A stretch of 64,000 bases of DNA from Paenibacillus tianjinensis (GCF_017086365.1 NZ_CP070969.1:4092001-4156000); one strand, 5' to 3'; shown: positions 9,126 to 18,840, counted from the stretch's first letter. Notes: a model not told the origin generated them from the letters alone. Translations and numbers: made by a program.

Positions 9126-10178
9126 CTAGTTCAAAACGTCCAGCGAAGCCAGTGCCCGTCCCTCATAATCGAACAGGGTGAGGTTGGACCAGTTGTTCGC
9201 ATGGCCTACAGACCACTCGTGCTGTGAGGGAATCCAGGCCGGTTCCCAGTAATAGCAGCCTATGCCCCTATCATGCCGGGTACGGCGGATCAGTTCGTGC
9301 AGCTCCTGCAAGTATGCAGCTTGTCCCGTTACAGTAGCCGGATAACCTTCATGCAGCTGCTCTGCTTCCTTCACGATGAGTGGGAACCCTTCCGGTCCTG
9401 CCAGCGTCCACGGATAAGCGGTTTCCACCACAATCAAATCTTTGTCATAACGCTGTGCCAGGTCATCCAGATTCTGCTCCAGATTAGCCAGAGTTCCGTG
9501 CCACCAAGGGTAGAAGGAGAGCCCGATGACGTCATACTCTACGCCGTGCTCCTCGAAGCGGTCGAAAAACCTGCGGCTGGCGTCATTGTCCCCGCCCCGG
9601 TCAATATGAATCATAACCGGCAGCTCCGGCGCGATCTCCTTGGCTCCGGCAATCCCGGCCTTCACCAGTTCGGTAAACCGGGTCCATTGCTCCTGCGTAT
9701 CATATTGGCCGTCTACCCGGCCCTCTTCCCACAGGAAGCCCGGTGTGATCTCATTCCCGATCTGCACCATATCCGGCAGCGTTCCCTGATACTGGAGGGC
9801 CTCCAGCACTTCCAGTGTATATTCATAGACAGATAAGCGCAGCGCATCGAAGTCAAGTCCCGTCCAGATCTGCGGTTTCCACTGATTCGCCGGGTCAGCC
9901 CACTTGTCCGAATAATGAAAATCGAGCAAGAAGCCAAGCCCGGCAGCTTTGATCCGTTTCGCCATGACGAGCGTCCGTTCCAGATTGCAGAAGCCGCCGG
10001 GCGGATCGTTCCAGATCCTCAGCCGGATGGAATTCACACCGCTGTCCCCCAGAATCTCCAGAAGATCTGCGGCTTGTCCGGCCTGCGGGCCGGAGCCGTA
10101 TCTGAAGACTCCGCCTCCCTGTTCAATCTCATCCAGAAACGAAACATCCATTCCGTTGATATAAGCTCCTGTCATCAC
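9126..10178 (-). CDS. Arabinogalactan endo-beta-1,4-galactanase (GH53)
   Basis: A 350-residue glycoside hydrolase family 53 (beta/alpha)8 barrel that cleaves beta-1,4-galactan. The acid/base Glu (about residue 142) is in MVQIGNEITPGFLW, and the nucleophile Glu (about 252) is in DLIVVETAYPW. Other family motifs are NSIRLRIWNDP, GFLLDFHYSDKWADP and IGCYYWEPAW. There is no signal peptide: the protein begins directly with MTGAYINGMDVSFLDEI. It may therefore act in the cytoplasm on imported galacto-oligosaccharides, which suits its place as last gene of the transporter operon. A GTG at 10178 and an ATG at 10175 are both well spaced from AAGGAG. Confidence 0.92.
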   Translation of the reverse strand: MMTGAYINGMDVSFLDEIEQGGGVFRYGSGPQAGQAADLLEILGDSGVNSIRLRIWNDPPGGFCNLERTLVMAKRIKAAGLGFLLDFHYSDKWADPANQWKPQIWTGLDFDALRLSVYEYTLEVLEALQYQGTLPDMVQIGNEITPGFLWEEGRVDGQYDTQEQWTRFTELVKAGIAGAKEIAPELPVMIHIDRGGDNDASRRFFDRFEEHGVEYDVIGLSFYPWWHGTLANLEQNLDDLAQRYDKDLIVVETAYPWTLAGPEGFPLIVKEAEQLHEGYPATVTGQAAYLQELHELIRRTRHDRGIGCYYWEPAWIPSQHEWSVGHANNWSNLTLFDYEGRALASLDVLN

Positions 10179-10181
10179 CCA

Positions 10182-11060
10182 CTACTCCTTCACTGAGCCG
10201 AGTGTCATTCCTTTAACAAAGTATTTCTGCAGGAACGGATAGACCAGCAGGATCGGAGCCGCTCCGATAAAGATCTGCGCTGCACGTACCGTGGTCTGCG
10301 AGATCAGCTCCATTTCCTTCGGATTAATGCTCATGGAGCTCATATCCCGCTGGATAATGACGGTCTGCAGGAAGGTGGCGAGCGGAAACTTATCGGAATT
10401 ATTCATATACAGCAGCCCGTCGAACCAGGAGTTCCAGTGGAACACCATACTGAACAGGGCAATCGTAGCAATGGAAGGCAGCGAGATCGGCAGATAAATG
10501 CTGAACAAGGTGCGGAAATGATTCGCCCCGTCGATCAGTGCTGCTTCCTCGAGCTCCTTCGGTACACCGCGGAAGAAGTTGAGCATCAGAATAATCAGGA
10601 AGGTGTTAACTGCTCCCGGCAGCACCAGAACCCAGAAGGAATTCATCAAGCCAAGCTTCTGAATAACAATATAGAATGGGATCATCCCGCCGTTGAATAC
10701 CATGGTGAAGACAAACAGCCAGGAATAAATCGTCCGGCCTTTAAAGGTCGAGTTTTCTTTGGACAACGGATAAGCCGCAAGGAACGTAATGAGCAGCGTA
10801 AGCGCTGTTCCGAGAACAGTACGTTGCACTGAAATCCAGATGGAATGAAGGAATACGGGATTATCGATTGTCTTTTTATAGGCTTCCACCGAAAACTGCT
10901 TCGGCCACAAGCCGACCAGATTGGCATCCGCCGCTGATTTGGCGCTGAACGAAACCGCAAGCACATGCACGAGCGGAACGATACACATGATGGCCAAAAT
11001 AATTAGAAAACAGGTATTAAATATGCTGAATATGCGGTAGCCTCTTGTTTTGTAATACAT
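10182..11060 (-). CDS. Carbohydrate ABC transporter permease (LplC/MalG type)
   Basis: A 292-residue permease with six predicted helices. It has the EAA loop that contacts the ATPase (ELEEAALIDGANHFRTLFSI) and the usual C-terminal PFLQKYFVKGMTLGSVKE of CUT1 sugar permeases. It pairs with the upstream permease at 11085-11975 and the lipoprotein at 12223-13917. No ATPase is encoded here, so a shared MsmX-like ATPase elsewhere is likely. Its stop lies within a few bases of the GH53 start, so the two are tightly coupled. Confidence 0.92.
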   Translation of the reverse strand: MYYKTRGYRIFSIFNTCFLIILAIMCIVPLVHVLAVSFSAKSAADANLVGLWPKQFSVEAYKKTIDNPVFLHSIWISVQRTVLGTALTLLITFLAAYPLSKENSTFKGRTIYSWLFVFTMVFNGGMIPFYIVIQKLGLMNSFWVLVLPGAVNTFLIILMLNFFRGVPKELEEAALIDGANHFRTLFSIYLPISLPSIATIALFSMVFHWNSWFDGLLYMNNSDKFPLATFLQTVIIQRDMSSMSINPKEMELISQTTVRAAQIFIGAAPILLVYPFLQKYFVKGMTLGSVKE

Positions 11061-11084
11061 AGGGTTCCCTCTTTCCCGGTTGAT

Positions 11085-11975
11085 TTAGAAGATGCGGTAG
11101 CCCGCCCATTTTTTAGCCATCTGGTACGAGAACAGAATCAGAACCATACTGATAGCCGACTTGAACAATCCGATCGCTGTTCCGAAGCCCATCTCACCGT
11201 TCTGAATCGCTGTACGGTAGACGAAGGTGTCGATGATGTCACCCTTTTGGTACACCAGCGGATTGTACAGGTTAAAGATTTGGTCAAAGCCGGCATTTAG
11301 CACATTCCCGAGTGCCAGCGTACCAACTACCACAACCATCGGAATCAGGGAAGGCATGGTAACGAAGCGGGTCTGCTTCCAGCGGTTCGCCCCGTCGATC
11401 TCTGCCGCTTCATACAGTGAAGGGTTAATGCCGGCAAGCGCCGCCAGGAAGACGATGGTGTTATACCCGAATTCCTTCCACACATCAGTCAAAATAACGG
11501 TAAAGCGGAACCAGTTGTTATCCCCGAGGAAGAAGATTGGCTGCACCCCGAAGCTGCCGAGAATCTGATTCACAAAGCCGTCCGTGGACAGCAGGTCCAG
11601 CAGAATCCCGCCAAGAATAACCCAGGACAGGAAATGCGGCAGATAAACTAGCGTCTGAATAGTACGCTGCACGGCCAGCTTGCGGACCTCATTCAGCATA
11701 ATCGCGAAAATAAACGGTACAAGCAGATTGAAGATCATCTTCAGCACCGCAATGATCAGTGTGTTCCAGATGACCTGCATGCTGTCCTCACGTTCAAACA
11801 GATACCTGAAATTATCAAGGCCCACCCACTCCGAACCGGAGATATGCTGCCATGGTTTGTAATCCTGAAAGGCCATTACAATGCCGCCCATCGGGATAAA
11901 GCTGAACAGAATCAGCAGTATCATCGCAGGAATCAGCATTACATGGAATTGCCAGTTTTTTCTAAGTGTTCTCAT
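11085..11975 (-). CDS. Carbohydrate ABC transporter permease (LplB/MalF type)
   Basis: A 296-residue membrane protein with six helices, beginning MRTLRKNWQFHVMLIPAMIL. The EAA motif (INPSLYEAAEIDGANRWKQ) is followed by FVTMPSLIPM. The early segment FSFIPMGGIVMAFQDYKPW is typical of the LplB branch in Paenibacillus, which works with LplC and LipO/LplA-like binding proteins. It lies 24 bases before the second permease in the same operon. Confidence 0.92.
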   Translation of the reverse strand: MRTLRKNWQFHVMLIPAMILLILFSFIPMGGIVMAFQDYKPWQHISGSEWVGLDNFRYLFEREDSMQVIWNTLIIAVLKMIFNLLVPFIFAIMLNEVRKLAVQRTIQTLVYLPHFLSWVILGGILLDLLSTDGFVNQILGSFGVQPIFFLGDNNWFRFTVILTDVWKEFGYNTIVFLAALAGINPSLYEAAEIDGANRWKQTRFVTMPSLIPMVVVVGTLALGNVLNAGFDQIFNLYNPLVYQKGDIIDTFVYRTAIQNGEMGFGTAIGLFKSAISMVLILFSYQMAKKWAGYRIF

Positions 11976-12144
11976 CCTTTAAGCCCCCAACCTAGTCGAT
12001 TTCTTCTGTCTTCATAATCAAATTATAGCAACGGTGAATTGGGGCAAGTAGACAGCAAAACCAATATAAATGGTACAAAAGCAATGTCTTTGCCCCATTC
12101 GCGGTGGCCCGCATCACATCCCTCTTTCCCCGGGAAAAAGCAAA

Positions 12145-12193
12145 CAGGACCGCCTCCTGCTGGCGGAAATCTCCGCCGCAGGAAACGGTCCTG
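12145..12193 (-). terminator. Intra-operon hairpin (attenuator) between binding protein and permeases
   Basis: The outer stem CAGGACCG/CGGTCCTG encloses a second GC-rich pairing (CCTGC...GCAGG). On the minus strand it is followed by TTTGCTTTTTCCC. It sits about 30 bases after the binding-protein stop and 170 bases before the permease start. A partial terminator here would make the binding protein more abundant than the permeases, as is common in such operons. Confidence 0.7.
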
Positions 12194-12222
12194 TAACTGT
12201 CTTAAGCTTGTATGCTAAGCGC

Positions 12223-13917
12223 TTATTTTACGCTGTCATACCACTCGTTAACTTCTTTGGTAATCTGCTCGCCGCCGCCTGCATTCCAGGTAGTAACGAA
12301 GTTGTCGAACGAATCCAGCGGCTGTTTGCCGTAGATGATTTCGTTAAACGTCTGGTTCTCGATCTTGTTCAGATAATCCAGCTTTGCTTTCATGGTTTCC
12401 GTAGTCGGACCGGTGAACATGTTCTTGAACGATTTGTCTTCCTGCTGCAGCAGTACCTTGGCTGCCGCAGGTGTTCCTTTACCATAGTTAACCGCAACAT
12501 CCTTCTCAAGTCTGGTTGTTGGCTGAGCGCCGTTAGCCAAATTAAGCAGGGCTTTCATCTGGGCATCAGGAATACGTGCGCCGTCGCGTACCAGCAGGTA
12601 ACGGACACTGTTCACGTAACCGCCGCTGATCTGATCATTGGCAACCATTTTGCCGCTTGCATCCAGTTCGTAGTCATAACCGGCGAAGAGACCGTTGTCC
12701 AGCTCACTGCCCGGCTGCGGGTTGGCGAAATTGTCGTACAGATAGTTCTCATAAGTGAAGAATGCTTCCGGATTCTTCATTTTGGTACTGATCAGTGTAA
12801 CGCCGTTGGTGAACTGTGTACCATGGCGCATTACGGTTCCGTCCGGTCCGGCCGGAATGTTGATTGGTGCCCAGACAGCATCCGGCACGTTCTTCACCGT
12901 ATCCTGCAGCGGCCAGCCGCTCATCCAGTAAGGTCCAGGAATAATACCGGCTGTTCCCGCAACAGCAGGCTCAGAGGTTTTATTCTCATCCCAAAGCGCG
13001 GCTTCCTGAGGAATGTAGCCTTTGGCGAGCCAATCCTTCAGCTTCTCGAGACCTTGCTTCATGCCGGCGTTCACGGAGCCGTATTCCAGCTTGCCGTCAG
13101 CCGCTACATTCCACTGCTGCGGAAGGGTTCCGTAAGCGCCGAAGATCCAGGAAGGGTCACCCATCCAGGTGTTCATGCTTGTCTTGAAACCGATGCTGAG
13201 CGGAATCACTTTGTCCGGAGCCAGACCGTCCGGATTCTGGTTCTTGAAGGCATCCATTACCTTCTCCAGCTCATCGATGGTTGTCGGTGCTTTCATGTTA
13301 AGCTTATCCAGCCAGTCCTGGCGGATCCAAAGAATATAATCATGATTATAGGCATAATCGAGAACCGGAAGCCCCATTTTTTTGCCGTCGCGGCTGTATT
13401 GGTTCCAGACGTTAGGATCCTGGGACATTGCTTCTTTCCAGGTATCGGAGGCATATTGGTCGAACAGAGTGCCTACCTCCCGGTACATTCCGGAATCAAT
13501 CAGGTCCTGGGCGATGGTGGCATCGCCTGTACCGATGGTAACGACATCCGGCATTTCCTGTCCGGAAGACATCGCCAGTCGCAGCTTCGTACCGAATGCA
13601 CCATTCGTATCCGTAATGGACCAGAGCGATTTAATGTTGATACCGAATTTCTCTTTGGCCCATTTGGTGGAGATGTTATTCTCAATGGTTTCGCCGTTCT
13701 TGAATTTCAGCTCGGGGTCAACCCCCCAGACGGTGGTGATGGTTACTTCAGGATCATATTTATCCTTGTAGGCGTTTTCAGTTTCTACCGGTGTATTGGC
13801 GGCATTACCGGAAGCGTTATTTCCTCCGGCTGCATTATTATTTCCTGAGCAGCCGGCGATACTGCTTGCCAGCAGTACGCTCATGCCCAGGAGCGGCAGC
13901 ATTTTTTTTGTCTTCAT
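12223..13917 (-). CDS. Extracellular sugar-binding lipoprotein (LipO/LplA-like)
   Basis: A 564-residue solute-binding protein. It starts MKTKKMLPLLGMSVLLASSIAGC, a lipoprotein signal with the lipidated Cys at 23, then a Gly/Asn/Ala-rich linker. The long mature domain (KWAKEKFGINIKSLWS, LDKLNMKAPTTIDELEKVMD, GIIPGPYWMSGWP) is typical of the 500-plus-residue type 1 binding proteins that accompany LplB/LplC permeases. The frame is open 44 codons further up, but only this start gives a signal peptide; GGGGGA lies about 11 bases before it. The operon context suggests galacto-oligosaccharides as ligand; that is inference. Confidence 0.93.
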   Translation of the reverse strand: MKTKKMLPLLGMSVLLASSIAGCSGNNNAAGGNNASGNAANTPVETENAYKDKYDPEVTITTVWGVDPELKFKNGETIENNISTKWAKEKFGINIKSLWSITDTNGAFGTKLRLAMSSGQEMPDVVTIGTGDATIAQDLIDSGMYREVGTLFDQYASDTWKEAMSQDPNVWNQYSRDGKKMGLPVLDYAYNHDYILWIRQDWLDKLNMKAPTTIDELEKVMDAFKNQNPDGLAPDKVIPLSIGFKTSMNTWMGDPSWIFGAYGTLPQQWNVAADGKLEYGSVNAGMKQGLEKLKDWLAKGYIPQEAALWDENKTSEPAVAGTAGIIPGPYWMSGWPLQDTVKNVPDAVWAPINIPAGPDGTVMRHGTQFTNGVTLISTKMKNPEAFFTYENYLYDNFANPQPGSELDNGLFAGYDYELDASGKMVANDQISGGYVNSVRYLLVRDGARIPDAQMKALLNLANGAQPTTRLEKDVAVNYGKGTPAAAKVLLQQEDKSFKNMFTGPTTETMKAKLDYLNKIENQTFNEIIYGKQPLDSFDNFVTTWNAGGGEQITKEVNEWYDSVK

Positions 13918-14029
13918 GCTTCTGTCTTCCCCCTTGAATTCCTTAAGTATTGGTGATGTCTTCATTATAGGGAACAACGGTTTGCACGAATACGTCATTA
14001 AAACAAGGTTTCTGCACCTTTGCCAACCT

Positions 14030-15670
14030 CTATCCGTCCCGGAATTCATTTGGTGTCATCCCGTAGTGCTTTTTGAACATTTTGCTGAAGTATTGCGGAT
14101 TCTGGTAACCCAGCTCTGTCGTAATCTCATAAATCTTCTTATTCGTGTTCTTCAGCAGGTAAAGTGCCCGCTCCATCCGCATGCGGATGATATAATCGCC
14201 TAAGCCTTCACCCGTCTCGGCCTTGTAAACTTTCGACAGATAGACCGGATGGAGATAGACATGATCAGCAATCGTCTTGACCGACAGATCATGGCCGGTA
14301 TGATTGCCTACCAGTTCATGCACCTGCTTGATGATATAACTCTTCGTATACTGGTCACTTTCCGAGAGCTCCTTCTCCAGCTTGCCGAGCATATCGAGTG
14401 CCCAGTCCTGCAGTCTGTCATAAGAGACGATAATGCTCTGTGTAAGCAGCGGATCCAGCGCATACTGGTCGATCTGTGAGATGAATTGGCCCCCCTTATG
14501 GGCAATGTACATGAAGGCATTCGTGATCGATAGAAATACTTCATACAGGTGCTCTCTGGAGAACCGGGCGCTTTCCATATCCCGGAACACATCCGTGATC
14601 TTCTCACGGGCAGTTTCCCACTGCTTCGATTCCAGCAGATGAATCAGTGTCGGAGGACGGTATAGGCTCTCCAGCGACTTAATGGCCACCTTTTCCTGGA
14701 TATGTTTGTCTTCCAGAAACAACACGGAGCCCGCTTCGTTATGTGCTGCCAGAAACATAGAGCTCAGTCCGCTGCGGTAAGCAGCCGGCAATCCTTCCGG
14801 GAACGCAAACCATTCCGTTACGATCAGCGATATGTCCCCTTTCAGATAATTGCTCACACTACCCCGGAAGCTGTCAATCACGCCCTTAAGCGTCTGCTGG
14901 CGGAGCGATTCATATTGCTCGGATAGCCCGATAAGCTGCTGCATCTGCGTATTCGGCTCTACCAGCAGAATTAGGCAGTCATGAGGCGCTTTGCAGAACC
15001 AGACACGGAAGCTCTCCTTGAACAGCTCTTCGGCGATATTGCCGATAGCATATTCCATCAGCGAGATGGAATGATGGTCCATGGCCGTATAATGCTTGCC
15101 GAGCTGGATCATCAGCATTGCCGCCTGTGTCTCCGTATCAAAAGCAATTTCGTACTCCGCAAGCTTGGCAGCCAGCGCCCGTTCGGACATGACCCTGCCC
15201 AGCAGCAGATCATGCATCAGATTGGCGCGCAGCACACTGTAGCTGGCTTTGCGGTTATACATCAGCATATGGTATTTATCATGAGCTTCCCATTCATCCC
15301 TGAGGGATTCAATCGCGCTTGATACACTTTTGATGAACTCATCGTCATTAACCGGCTTCAGAATATAATCGAAGGCCTGAAGCTGAATGGCTTTCTTGGC
15401 ATACCCGAAATCGGAATATCCAGTTAGCAGGATGCTGCGGAGATCCGGCCAGCGTTCGCTTGCCGTCTCAATCAGCTGCAGTCCGCTCATTCCCGGCATG
15501 GAGATATCCGTGACAAGGATATCGATGTCCTGCTGGTCCATGATCTCCAGCGCTGCCGCACCGGATACCGCCTGGTGCACCTTGTATACGCCGATCTCTT
15601 CCCATGGGATCGTTTGGGCTATACTCTCTGTTACATAAGACTCATCATCAACGAGCAATATTTCAATCAT
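14030..15670 (-). CDS. YesN-type response regulator with AraC DNA-binding domain
   Basis: A 546-residue cytoplasmic regulator. The receiver domain is residues 1-120, with acidic pocket DD at 8-9, phospho-acceptor D55 in ILVTDISMPG, and the conserved Lys in DYILKPVND. A long middle region follows, then two helix-turn-helix motifs in the last 100 residues (DLSVKTIADHVYLHPVYLSK and YEITTELGYQNPQYFSK). The ATG at 15670 is chosen because the receiver fold begins MIEILLVDDE and GGGAGG lies seven bases upstream. It overlaps the kinase gene by four bases. It probably activates the transporter genes that follow it. Confidence 0.94.
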   Translation of the reverse strand: MIEILLVDDESYVTESIAQTIPWEEIGVYKVHQAVSGAAALEIMDQQDIDILVTDISMPGMSGLQLIETASERWPDLRSILLTGYSDFGYAKKAIQLQAFDYILKPVNDDEFIKSVSSAIESLRDEWEAHDKYHMLMYNRKASYSVLRANLMHDLLLGRVMSERALAAKLAEYEIAFDTETQAAMLMIQLGKHYTAMDHHSISLMEYAIGNIAEELFKESFRVWFCKAPHDCLILLVEPNTQMQQLIGLSEQYESLRQQTLKGVIDSFRGSVSNYLKGDISLIVTEWFAFPEGLPAAYRSGLSSMFLAAHNEAGSVLFLEDKHIQEKVAIKSLESLYRPPTLIHLLESKQWETAREKITDVFRDMESARFSREHLYEVFLSITNAFMYIAHKGGQFISQIDQYALDPLLTQSIIVSYDRLQDWALDMLGKLEKELSESDQYTKSYIIKQVHELVGNHTGHDLSVKTIADHVYLHPVYLSKVYKAETGEGLGDYIIRMRMERALYLLKNTNKKIYEITTELGYQNPQYFSKMFKKHYGMTPNEFRDG

Positions 15671-17433
15671 GCTGTTCCCTCCCGGAAATCTTCTGTGTCT
15701 GTATTGCTCTCCGGCAGCTGCCATTGCAGCGTTGCCTGCAGTCCCCCGAGCGGTGAAAGCGCAAAATGCAATCCTGCTGCTTCGCCGTAGCGCAGGCGCA
15801 TCCGCTGATGAACATTCCATACTCCACAGCCCATTTCTTCGTCCATGGCGCTGCTTAGCTTCGCTTCAAGCTCTTTCATCGCTTCCGGAAGCATTCCCTG
15901 TCCGTCATCCTCCACGGTTAAGGTCATTGTTCTGCCGCTGCAGGAGCCGGTGATGCGCAGGATACCTGCACTGGCCAGCGGCTCAATGCCGTGCAGCACC
16001 GCATTCTCCACCAGCGGCTGCAGCACAAGCGGCGGAATCTCCAGCCGGCGCATCTGCGGCGGTACGCTGATGGAATACTGCAGCCGGCTCATCCGCATAT
16101 TCTGAATCTCCAGATAATGAGTTACGAATTCGATTTCTTCCGTTAATGAGACAAGATCTCTTTCCTGCCGGGTTGTATACCTGTAATAACGGGACAGGTT
16201 ATGCGACATGCCGACTACCGCCTCACGGTTGCCGAGCTTCGCCATACTCGTTATAAAAGAGAAGCAATTATAGAAGAAGTGTGGATTAATCTGCGACTGA
16301 AGCTGCTTCAGCCGGGCTTCCCTCACATGGATTTTTTCCATTAGCACATTCTCAATCAGCTCCTGAGTCTGTTCCACCATATTGTTAAAGCGGCCCGAGA
16401 GGAAGCTGAATTCATTTTTTCCTTTAATCCCGACCCTGACAGAATAATCGCCCTGCTTCAGCCGCTGGAACCCGCCAACCAGCTGGCGGACCGGTACCTG
16501 CACCTGAACATACAAGATATAGGCGACCAGACAGCTCATCAGGAGCAAAGCCCCCATTGAGAAATAGAACAGCCTGTTCGACTTATGGATCGGCTGCAGG
16601 ATATCCGACAGCGGCATGTAGTCAATCAGATACCAGCCCATTTTGTCGGAGTAGACGATGTTGACGCTATAGGATTGTCCGTCCATCATCAGTGTCCGGT
16701 TCTCGCTGCCGTTCAGCTGCTCCTGCTCCAGCCGTTCCACCAGCTTATCTGCCAGCGGCTTGTCCGCACTGCGGTTGAAGATCAGTCCCGTTCCTTGCTT
16801 ATAGTAAAAGGGATCCCTCCGGCCGTCGCTTTTGAATTTATCGAGCATATCTTCTATATTCTGGCTGTCAAACTCCACCTTCATAATCGTGGCCGCCCGC
16901 TGCGGCGAGAACTCTGATGAATACGGGGTGAACGAATACCAGGAGAACAGGAAGCGGTCCTCATACTGGTCAGCAATCCGCTCAACATGCCAGCCGGACT
17001 TCACTTCCCGCTTCAGCTCTGCATCCTTGTAGGGCTTCGCATCACTCTCTGTAACTACCCGGTGAATGGCCGGCGAATAGAGATAGAGCTTGCTTTTCCA
17101 ATTCGAGGAGCTCTCCTGGATGCTGAGTTTCGTCTGAATCCGCTTTACCAGATTGATAGCGTCCAGATTCAAGTTTTCCGTTGAAAGAACCGTATCCTTA
17201 AGGCTGAGAATATCGGGATCATGTATCAGTAAAATCGGCCACGAGGACAGCAGCTCCATATTCGTCTCCACCTGGTTCTGGAAAAAGCTGAGCTGGTTGT
17301 TGTTCGAAGTATTGAGTTCGCTGCGCAGTACATCGGTGGTGGTCTTATTAGAATAGAAATAGAGAATCGTAATAGGAATGAGCATAATGACCATAATACT
17401 CACGATTTTGCTGAACAAATTATATCTGTACAT
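15667..17433 (-). CDS. YesM-type sensor histidine kinase
   Basis: A 588-residue membrane kinase. One helix near residues 10-28 (IVSIMVIMLIPITILYFYS) and another near 285-305 (FYFSMGALLLMSCLVAYILY) bracket an extracytoplasmic sensor domain. A HAMP-like linker (VRQLVGGFQRLKQGDYSVRV) follows, then the His_kinase region with the phospho-acceptor His in QINPHFFYNCFSF, and an ATPase domain with LQPLVENAVLHGIEP and VEDDGQGM. Together with the overlapping regulator it forms the two-component pair expected to sense the sugar handled by the transporter. Confidence 0.94.
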   Translation of the reverse strand: MYRYNLFSKIVSIMVIMLIPITILYFYSNKTTTDVLRSELNTSNNNQLSFFQNQVETNMELLSSWPILLIHDPDILSLKDTVLSTENLNLDAINLVKRIQTKLSIQESSSNWKSKLYLYSPAIHRVVTESDAKPYKDAELKREVKSGWHVERIADQYEDRFLFSWYSFTPYSSEFSPQRAATIMKVEFDSQNIEDMLDKFKSDGRRDPFYYKQGTGLIFNRSADKPLADKLVERLEQEQLNGSENRTLMMDGQSYSVNIVYSDKMGWYLIDYMPLSDILQPIHKSNRLFYFSMGALLLMSCLVAYILYVQVQVPVRQLVGGFQRLKQGDYSVRVGIKGKNEFSFLSGRFNNMVEQTQELIENVLMEKIHVREARLKQLQSQINPHFFYNCFSFITSMAKLGNREAVVGMSHNLSRYYRYTTRQERDLVSLTEEIEFVTHYLEIQNMRMSRLQYSISVPPQMRRLEIPPLVLQPLVENAVLHGIEPLASAGILRITGSCSGRTMTLTVEDDGQGMLPEAMKELEAKLSSAMDEEMGCGVWNVHQRMRLRYGEAAGLHFALSPLGGLQATLQWQLPESNTDTEDFREGTA

Positions 17434-17557
17434 CGTTCTTCACATCCTGCGCAATTGTCGTAGCTCTTATTGTACAAAGTTTATCCGGGGAGACAAGGGC
17501 AAATACTGGAACTCCCGCAGGACGGCCCTGCCCGTAAGCATACTTCTCCATTACAAT

Positions 17558-17571
17558 TGTAAACGCTTCAT
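17558..17571. promoter_or_regulatory. cre-like (CcpA) site upstream of the kinase gene
   Basis: TGTAAACGCTTCAT fits the catabolite-responsive element pattern TGWAARCGYTWNCW at 13 of 14 positions. It is about 125 bases upstream of the first gene of the galactan operon, which suits repression by preferred sugars. Confidence 0.55.
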
Positions 17572-17652
17572 AAAAGCCAGCATACAATACTTCCGCAACA
17601 TTTCAGCAGTTTTTGCAGCTTTTTCAGATGAACTTCATGACACATATAAAAA

Positions 17653-17699
17653 AAGAGGATGCCTCCACAGCCGTAACGGCCGCTTAGAGACATCCTCTT
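17653..17699 (-). terminator. Terminator of the EamA transporter gene
   Basis: The stem AAGAGGATG/CATCCTCTT encloses a smaller GCCG/CGGC hairpin. It is followed on the minus strand by seven T and lies about 50 bases after the transporter stop codon. Confidence 0.85.
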
Positions 17700-17747
17700 C
17701 CAGCACAAAGCCCTGGGGTCACTCCCCTCAGGCGTCTTAATAAGCTC

Positions 17748-18707
17748 TTACTTCAGCACTGCCTGAGCCTGCTTGCTCTGCTGATTCGAAATAAAGAACA
17801 ATGCTGTCCAGATCAGGGCAAAGCCGACGAGCTGCGGCAGGGTCACAAGCTGATGGTAGACAATCCAGTTGATCAGAATCCCGGTCATCGGAAAGCTGAG
17901 CTCAGCCAGCGTTGCAAAAGAAGCTTTGGTAGTATTTAGTCCTTTGTAGTACAGCAGCATACTGAGCAGTCCGGGCAACAGCGCCTGCAATAGCAGGTTG
18001 ATGGCAATGGCCGAAGTAGTCCCCCATCCGCCGTTCACCTGCCAAGGAGCACCCTCCAGTGAAGTGATGGTGAACAGAAGCGGCAATGCAAGAATGAAGC
18101 GCAGGGAAGTTACTGTCTCATAACTCATCGAGCCAAGCAGATAACGTCCCATCACGGTAGAGCCGCCCCATAATGCAGCTGCCCCCATCGCCATCAGACT
18201 GCCGACGCTGATAAAGCTGTTGACATGTCCGAAAGGTACGGTCCAGCCAAAGGTCAGCAGATAGGTGCCCGCCAATGCCAGCACGATAAGCGGTCCGAAG
18301 TTTCTCGGCAGACGTTCTTTCAGAATCATTGCAGCCAGCCCGATAGCGAATATCGGCTGTAGCTTCTGCAGCAGCAGTACTGCATTCAAATCTCCGCTGG
18401 AAAGGGCTTTGGTGAACAGGATGGTAGCGACAGCAGAGCCTCCCCAGGATACAACCATCAGGGCTCCAGCCTGACGCAGCCGGATCTTTTTGAGTTCAGC
18501 GCGATGGCGCCAAAGTACCGGTGCAGCTGCCAAAAAGAGCACCACATGCTCCAGCAGTACGATCTGCGAAGAGGTCAATGATTTAAGCAGGATAATGCGG
18601 AACAGCGGATCGACGCCCCATAACGCCGCTCCCAGGACTACCAGCCAGAAACCGCTGCGGATCGGCGCAGTGCGCATACCTGTTGTTGAAGCTGTAACAT
18701 TACTCAT
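17748..18707 (-). CDS. EamA/DMT-family transporter, predicted riboflavin importer
   Basis: A 319-residue protein with ten hydrophobic helices arranged as two EamA repeats (first repeat LVVLGAALWGVDPLFRIILL, second LMAMGAAALWGGSTVMGRYL). EamA proteins export or import many small molecules, so fold alone says little. The substrate is inferred from control: an FMN riboswitch with its own terminator lies in the 5' leader. Known FMN-riboswitch EamA proteins (ImpX/RibN-like) take up riboflavin, so this is probably a riboflavin or flavin importer, made when FMN is low. It is transcribed alone. Confidence 0.85.
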   Translation of the reverse strand: MSNVTASTTGMRTAPIRSGFWLVVLGAALWGVDPLFRIILLKSLTSSQIVLLEHVVLFLAAAPVLWRHRAELKKIRLRQAGALMVVSWGGSAVATILFTKALSSGDLNAVLLLQKLQPIFAIGLAAMILKERLPRNFGPLIVLALAGTYLLTFGWTVPFGHVNSFISVGSLMAMGAAALWGGSTVMGRYLLGSMSYETVTSLRFILALPLLFTITSLEGAPWQVNGGWGTTSAIAINLLLQALLPGLLSMLLYYKGLNTTKASFATLAELSFPMTGILINWIVYHQLVTLPQLVGFALIWTALFFISNQQSKQAQAVLK

Positions 18708-18749
18708 AATTCCATTCTCCTTGTCGATACAAACCCTCGATAAGAGACC

Positions 18750-18793
18750 AAAAGCCCTCGATCTGCCCTGTTAAAGGGGCAATTATCGGGGGC
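18750..18793 (-). terminator. Expression-platform terminator of the FMN riboswitch
   Basis: On the minus strand GCCCCCGAT pairs with ATCGAGGGC (one mismatch), enclosing an inner GCCC/GGGC pairing, and is followed by TTTT. It lies between the FMN aptamer and the EamA start, so it can stop transcription when FMN is bound. Confidence 0.75.
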
Positions 18794-18840
18794 CATTTTC
18801 AATAAAGACATCAGGAATACACCTGTCGCCCTTATCTTAT

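Noticed and set aside
12070..13848. A 592-codon open frame on the plus strand
   Set aside because: It lies exactly antisense to the sugar-binding lipoprotein, lacks recognisable motifs and arises from codon bias of the real gene.
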